Shown here piece after piece: positions 59,201 to 64,000 of a stretch of 64,000 bases of DNA; the stretch's first letter is position 1; each line of letters begins with the position of its first letter. Source of the DNA: Prorocentrum cordatum (lineage: Eukaryota; Sar; Dinophyceae; Prorocentrales; Prorocentraceae); the NCBI GenBank assembly GCA_963575745.1, contig CAUYUJ010021057.1:62501-126500 (forward strand), written 5' to 3'. A model generated the notes under the pieces. It did no database searches and had not been told where the DNA came from. It worked only from the letters and a program-made list of their open reading frames with translations. Both the position numbers and the translations under genes were made by a program.

Positions 59201-59470
59201 AAGATGGCCCCTAGGGGGCCTCAGAGAGCGCACGATGGCCCCCCAGATGGTTCAAGATAGCCCAGGGTGGCTCAACATGGTTGCCAGCATGCCTCAAAGG
59301 TCACAAGATCACCCCAAGACGGATCCAAATGGCCACCGTGCCTCACGAGGACGCCACCGAGAGGCCAACATCCGTTCAACACCGGGGGAACATCCATGTG
59401 CGGTGAAGTCTCGCTCTCCCGCTTCCAGCTGGATTTCGAAGCCTTAGTACGGCACCAAGGCGGCCCAAGA
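59201..59470 (+). repeat. Degenerate CAAGA-type block
   Basis: CAAGATGGCCC, CAAGATAGCCC and CAAGATCACCCCAAGACGG words. The spacer TCTCGCTCTCCCGCTTCCAG near 59405 is the same type as in other blocks. Confidence 0.75.
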
Positions 59471-59480
59471 GAGCCCGAGC

Positions 59481-59519
59481 GAATGAATGAATGAATGAAT
59501 GAATGAATGAATGAATGAA
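59481..59519 (+). repeat. GAAT tetranucleotide microsatellite
   Basis: Nine to ten uninterrupted GAAT units. Confidence 0.95.
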
Positions 59520-59589
59520 GCCGCGCGTCCGTAGGCACATGAGCAATGGCACGAGCGTGCGCTAGACAGTATGATGGCGCACTGCTGCT

Positions 59590-59765
59590 TTTCCAAGACA
59601 GGCCCGCAAGATGGCCCCACAAGTGCCCCAAGAGCGCCCCAAAGCCTCCCAAGAGGGTCCTGGGAGTAAGCTGTTCGGCCTGCGGAGGGGGGGGCGCGGA
59701 ACCTCCACTCTTCCACTTGTTTTGAGGCCTCTAAAGGGATTCCGGGAGGTCTCCAAGACGCTGTC
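59590..59765 (+). repeat. Short CAAGA-type block
   Basis: CAAGATGGCCCCACAAGTGCCCCAAGAG words, then unassigned sequence. Confidence 0.7.
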
Positions 59766-59794
59766 GGAGCGAAAGGTCCGCGATGGCCTTTGTG

Positions 59795-59889
59795 GTCAAC
59801 TCGTTGACGTCGTCGTCGTCGGCGTCTTCGGCGTCGTCGTCGTCGCCGTCGGGGTCGACGGCGGCAGCGGCGTCGGCAACGTCGGCGGC

Positions 59890-59920
<31 letters not shown>

Positions 59921-59929
59921 TCCGCGTCA

Positions 59930-59962
<33 letters not shown>

Positions 59963-60115
59963 ACGGCGTCGGCGGCGGCGTCGGCAACGGCGTCGGCGTC
60001 GTCGTCGTCGTCGTTGCCGTCGTCGTCGTCGGCGTCGTCGTGGTCGTGGTCGTGGTCGTCGTCGTCGTCAGTCGCCGTCATCGTCGTCGTCGTTCTCGGC
60101 GTCGTCGTCTCACTC
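59795..60115. repeat. GTC/GGC trinucleotide tract
   Basis: GTCGTC, GTCGGC and GTCGGCGTC units. Frames read poly-Val/Gly, poly-Ser/Ala or, on the minus strand, poly-Asp/Ala. No coding evidence. Confidence 0.95.
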
Positions 60116-60234
60116 TTTTTTCCCCTACCTCTTCGCCTTCGTCCTGCCTCCCCTACCTTCTCCTTCGTCATGCTTCCCCTCCTCGTCCTCCCTTCTGCCT
60201 CATCCTTATCCGCCTCTTCATGGGCTTCCTCCCC

Positions 60235-60305
60235 CTTCCACCTCCTCCTCCTCCTCCTCCTCCTCCTCCTCCTCCGGCTCCTCCTCCTCCTTCTCCTCCT
60301 CTTTC
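60235..60305. repeat. CTC tract
   Basis: CTC triplets with one CGG interruption, followed by a short degenerate CAAGA stretch to 60405. Confidence 0.95.
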
Positions 60306-60419
60306 CAAAGACAACGGCCTTTCAGCCCCTCCGAGAGGGGCCTCGAGAAGACACCAAGAGAACCCAAAGAAGACCCCAAGATTGCCCCAGGAGTCCTCGA
60401 AGAAACTTTTAGATTGAAA

Positions 60420-61165
60420 GATCCTCCGACGCAAGGATGGCAGGAGAGAAACAGAAGTGCGGCCCTAGAAAACCGCCGCGGCATAGGAGCACATTAATGT
60501 TTAAACGTATGTTCCTGCCCCTTTTGACGCCCCCGCCGCGCTTCCAATGCGGCTGTTCCTCTGTGTGGTCAGACACTCCCTTGATCATGCCAGACGCATG
60601 GGCTTCGTTTCTGGATGGATGTGGTGTTCCTCCTGTCCTTGGAGTCTGGGCGGCCGTTCCACTGCATGATCCTACCCGTTCCTGGTCACAGCGACTCGCC
60701 AGGCGATCGTTTCTGGATGGGCATTGTGGGGAAGCGCGAAGCACCGATCGTTTGTGAAGGGCATCATACACTCTAGGGTTGTGGATGCCATGACAATGGA
60801 CACTCTAACAATCCTATCGTTGAATGAACGATGTGCTTAAATGTGTAAAACATGTTCTAAAACGTTTCAAACATATGTTTACGTAGTGAAAACATGTTTG
60901 AAACATTTCTAGACATCTGGAAATTACTTGGCAGCACGCTTCCTCTCCATTAAGCGACTTCCACAAGTCTAGGGCCCAAGCCCCACTGGGATATTTGCGA
61001 CCTGGACGGGGCCCTGTGATGCCAGGCTCCAGTCGCACTGGAGCCTGCAGAGGGCCGCAGATCCTGGGGATCATGTGACTTGGGGGCTGGAGGACAAGAT
61101 CCACGCCCCGGTGAGGCACGCTGGGGTTCACTGATGGGCCGATACTCCACCGCCACTACCGCAGG
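60420..61165. other. No gene seen; hairpin at 61022-61050
   Basis: TTTCTGGATGG occurs at 60608 and 60711, as it does near 17610. AGGCTCCAGTCGCACTGGAGCCT at 61023-61045 is a perfect hairpin with a 3-base loop. ACATGTT(T/C)-type words recur at 60840-60910. Confidence 0.5.
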
Positions 61166-61265
61166 TAGATAAGGGAGGAGGAGGAGGAGGAGGAGGAGGA
61201 GGAGGAGGAGGAGGAGGAGGAGGAGGAGGAGGGGGAAGCGGAGGAGGAAGCGGAGGAGGAGGACC
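61166..61265. repeat. GGA tract
   Basis: GGA triplets ending in GGAAGC words. Confidence 0.95.
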
Positions 61266-61419
61266 TCCCCATCCTTTCTCCTCCCCCCCGTCCCACCTAT
61301 GGCATCGGTGGCAGGAGGTTGGCGCGTCACTCACGCCGCATCATGGTCTAGAGAAGGGCGTCATGTCCTCCCGGGTTCACGCCCCATCACGATCTGCGAA
61401 GAACCCTGCGCGCCAATCT

Positions 61420-62878
61420 TCAAGCCTCTTGGAGAAACCAGCAGGCACCGATACCGCTGGCGCCCCAGACCTCCCGCGAGGTGCGCTCGGACTTCGAGGC
61501 GAGTCCAGGCGCGGCGACGAGCGCCTCCCAGCAGGCCCCGACAAGACGAAGCCGAGGCGAGGGCAGCGGTATCGGTCCCGTTCCTCCTCGTGAGCGTTTC
61601 TTTTTTATTCGGCATTTCGACACTGGGCGGAAGGGAAGGGGGGTGGGAGGGGGGGTTCTGGCTCCAGACCTCTGCTGAGTGCGACTGTTTGCAAGAGTGC
61701 GGCCTCTGGGGGAGGGACCCCACCCGCTCGAAACAGACGCCAAAAAACCGCCAATATCTACTCGATCGGGGGGGGGAGGGGGGGGGCAGGGGCCCGCACA
61801 GAGTGGCAAAACAATGAGAAACAACAAAAAAACGATCACCATTCCTCCTCTGACCCATGAGAACCACTGTTCCACGCGGCCGATTGCACGGATGTGCTCA
61901 AACGACGCCTGCTCAAGCTTGAGGTTGAATGCCACCTCGCTCGGGGTCGTCTCTGGCTGCGACAGCCCGGTGCTTGCCACTGCGAAACGCTCCGAACCGA
62001 GCTCCGCGCCCGGCGCGGACGACGAGGCGTCGGCCTGGGCCAGCTTAAACTCTGCTCGGCAGCGCAGTTGCCTCTCGGCCAGAAGCCCAACGAACAACTC
62101 GCGCTCGTTCCTCTCATTGGACCGCTTCCCAGTGGCGGCAAGCACCGTGAGCGCCAGGAGCCCGAGAACGGTGAAGGGCACCATGTCGGGACTCGGACTG
62201 CCGAGCCACAGCGCGAGCGTGGGGTATGCCACGACCGCAACCAGCTCCATGGGGATGAGCATCACCCAGCGGATCTGGAAGAGCCGACGAAAAGCACGCG
62301 CGCAGACTGTCGGAGGGTCCGCGAGGATGTCTGGGATCGGCGCCGGATCCCACTCGCCCGCCCCAAAAGCGTGCCAGGCGCGCCAGAGGCGGCGCTGGAG
62401 GCACCGCCAGGAGGGGCTCCAGCGCCGACTGGAGAGATCGGCGCGGACCTCCGAGCATTCGTGCTGGTGCCTCTGCTCGTTCTTCGAGGATTGGCAGCAG
62501 CAGGTGTAGAGAAGTGACGGTGCAGTCGACCATTACCACCACGAGGCCGTCGGTGCCGCCCAAATCCATTCCCCAAATGGTCTCCGGGTCATCATTCCCG
62601 AACGCCCGTGCTACGTAGTGCTTCGGGTGTAACACCATGGCAATCGCGACGCATACGCATCCAATCACAATCAAGATCTCCAATCCGCCACCGAGCCCCC
62701 GGGCAAGTTCAGGCGTGCTAGAATGCCAAGTGCTCTGTAGGGCTTGTGATATTCTGGATTCCCCGCCATCTAGTCTCACTTCGTTGCCTGCACCGGCCCC
62801 CCTCCCGAGGCCAGAATCCCCCGCAAAATATGACAGAATCGCACTGCCGAGGCAACAACCCTTGATACAATACATCAA
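61420..62878 (-). CDS. Multi-pass membrane protein, unknown function, three exons
   Basis: Exon 1 (62878 to about 62492) contains two hydrophobic segments: LEILIVIGCVCVAIAMVL and GLVVVMVDCTVTSLHLLLP. Exon 2 (about 62274-61851) begins IRWVMLIPMELVAVVAYPTL, then VPFTVLGLLALTVLAA and a charged stretch, RNERELFVGLLAERQLRCRA. Exon 3 (to 61420) continues GGTGPIPLPSPRLR to a stop. The intron between exons 1 and 2 is a family-E element, and joining there gives HLLLP-IRWVML across a transmembrane helix. The second intron is a family-F element with a 9-bp target duplication. Four TM helices followed by a charged helix recall N-terminal regions of dinoflagellate multi-domain membrane proteins, but no catalytic domain is visible. 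Exon ends are inferred. Confidence 0.6.
61590..61841. mobile_element. Family-F introner, copy 1
   Basis: A 252-bp element starting GTGAGCGTTTCTTTTTTATT and ending GTTTCTC-complement words plus CGATCACCA, with loosely inverted ends. TTCCTCCTC is duplicated exactly at 61581-61589 and 61842-61850. Element plus one duplicate is 261 bases, a multiple of three, so the gene frame runs through. On the gene strand the intron can be read as GAGGAATGG...CTCACGAG, again GA...AG. Confidence 0.85.
62285..62491. mobile_element. Family-E introner, copy 3
   Basis: GGATGTCTGGGATCGGCGCC at one end and GGCGCTGG, AGATCGGCGCGGACCTCCGA at the other match the family-E arms at 11.8 and 47.8 kb in inverted orientation. 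The element separates two halves of one hydrophobic segment of the membrane protein. The exact splice is uncertain: the flanks (CTGCCAATCC and CTTCCAGATCC on the gene strand) would need an unusual donor. Confidence 0.65.
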
Positions 62879-62884
62879 ATTCGC

Positions 62885-63105
62885 ACTCCCGAAACCAAGA
62901 CGCTTCTAAGACGGCCAAAGAGGGCTCCAAGACGGCCCAATGGGCACCCAAGATTGTTCAAGAGGGCCCCAAGAAGGCTCCAAGAAGGGCCCAAGAGGGC
63001 CCCCAAACGGCGCAAGAGAGCCCCCAGGGGCCCTCAGGACTGCCTCGAGGAAGGCCCAGACAGCCACAAGACGGCCCAAACGAGTTCCATGAGGGCTCCT
63101 CAACT
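62885..63105 (+). repeat. CAAGA-type degenerate repeat block
   Basis: CCAAGACGGCCC and CCAAGAAGGCTCCAAG words. No gene. Confidence 0.85.
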
Positions 63106-63139
63106 AGTAAATACGAAAGGTGTCACATGTGAGGGCTTT

Positions 63140-63270
63140 CCTCTTCTTCCTCCTCCTCCTCCTCCTCCTATTATTCCTCCTCCTCCTCCTCCTCCTCCTC
63201 CTCCTCCTCCTCCTCCTCCTCCTATTCTTCCTCCTCCTCCTCCTCCTCCTCCTCCTCCTCCTCCTCGTCC
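63140..63270. repeat. CTC tract
   Basis: CTC triplets with TAT and CTT interruptions. Confidence 0.95.
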
Positions 63271-63293
63271 TCCGTAGCCATTTCTGGGTCCAG
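63271..63293 (+). other. Possible relict dinoflagellate spliced-leader sequence
   Basis: TCCGTAGCCATTT matches the first 13 bases of the conserved dinoflagellate spliced leader exactly. It is followed by CTGGGTCCAG against the expected TGGCTCAAG. If real, it marks retroposition of a trans-spliced mRNA, but no gene follows, only a short spacer and an AGT tract. Confidence 0.35.
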
Positions 63294-63329
63294 GGGCTGG
63301 CTCGCCAGATTGACTTCCGCAGCAGTGGG

Positions 63330-63458
63330 TAGTAGTTGTTGTTGTCATTGTAGTAGTAGCACTAGTAGTAGTGGTAGTAGTAGTAGTAGTCGTAGTCGTC
63401 GTAGTTGTAGTCGTAGTAGTGGTAGTAGTAGTAATAGTAGTAGTAGTAGTAGTAGCAC

Positions 63459-63501
<43 letters not shown>

Positions 63502-63720
63502 CGTAGTAGTAGTAGTAGTAGTGGTGGTGGTGGTGGTGGTGGTAGTAGTAGTAGTAGTCGTAGTCGTAGTCGTAGCACTCGTAATAGTAGTAGTAGTAGT
63601 AGTAGTAAAAGTACTAGTAGTAGTAGTAGTAGTAGTACGTAGTAGTAGTAGTAGAAGAAGTAGTAGTAGTAGTAGAAGTAGTAGTAGTAGTAGTAATAGT
63701 AGTAGTAGTAGTAAAAGTAC

Positions 63721-63770
<50 letters not shown>

Positions 63771-63890
63771 ATAGTGAAATAGTACTAGTAGTAGTAGTAG
63801 TAGATGAAGTAGAAAAAGAGGTAGCAGTGGTAGTAGTAACATTAATAGTAGTAAAGTCGTAGTAATGGTAGTAGTAATACGACTAGTAAT
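63330..63890. repeat. AGT trinucleotide tract
   Basis: AGT/TAG triplets with GTC, GTG and AAG interruptions. The last 110 bases (63891-64000) hold nothing recognisable. Confidence 0.95.
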
Positions 63891-64000
63891 AGTAATAAAA
63901 CTTATTACTCACTGCGTGGAACTCCCCGCATGTGCATCTATTCGCATGGACCTGTCCGCCGTGAATGTCTAGGCGCAAGAGCTTTCGAATATAAACGGGC

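Overview
This window reads as nuclear DNA of a dinoflagellate. It is GC-rich and dominated by simple-sequence tracts and degenerate repeats. The few recognisable genes are on the minus strand and are broken by short inverted-repeat elements that behave as introns, including introns with GA...AG ends. There is a decayed Ty1/copia-like polyprotein and a short dinoflagellate spliced-leader-like sequence. The organism call is inference: no rRNA, tRNA or organelle gene was seen, and species cannot be named.

Layout. 0-11.4 kb: trinucleotide tracts, degenerate CAAGA-type repeat blocks, two tandem duplications (2.2-3.2 and 3.4-4.7 kb) and a CATA/GCAT tract. 11.4-16.5 kb: a dense cluster of 160-200 bp inverted-repeat elements (families named A to E here) between large purine and pyrimidine tracts. 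16.5-26.5 kb: repeat blocks, an 83-bp satellite, a 1.6-kb inverted repeat and foldback elements. 26.7-31.3 and 38.2-41.6 kb: higher-order arrays built from CAAGA repeats plus a conserved spacer. 31.7-35 kb: elements F, A (with B nested in it) and A again. 43.4-44.3 kb: a possible Cys-rich protein gene. 45.9-47.5 kb: a protein kinase gene carrying two family-A elements exactly at intron positions. 49.9-50.6 kb: a 93-bp satellite. 51.2-57.2 kb: a degenerate copia-like element. 61.4-62.9 kb: a multi-pass membrane protein gene with two further inverted-repeat elements as introns. 63.1-63.9 kb: CTC and AGT tracts.

The main biological signal is intron creation by several unrelated families of short, non-autonomous, inverted-repeat elements (introners). 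Two copies in the kinase and two in the membrane-protein gene can be removed to restore an uninterrupted, family-consistent reading frame. One copy of another family has a related unoccupied site elsewhere in the window, and one element is nested inside another with a target duplication. Most long open frames here are translations of trinucleotide repeats and are not genes.
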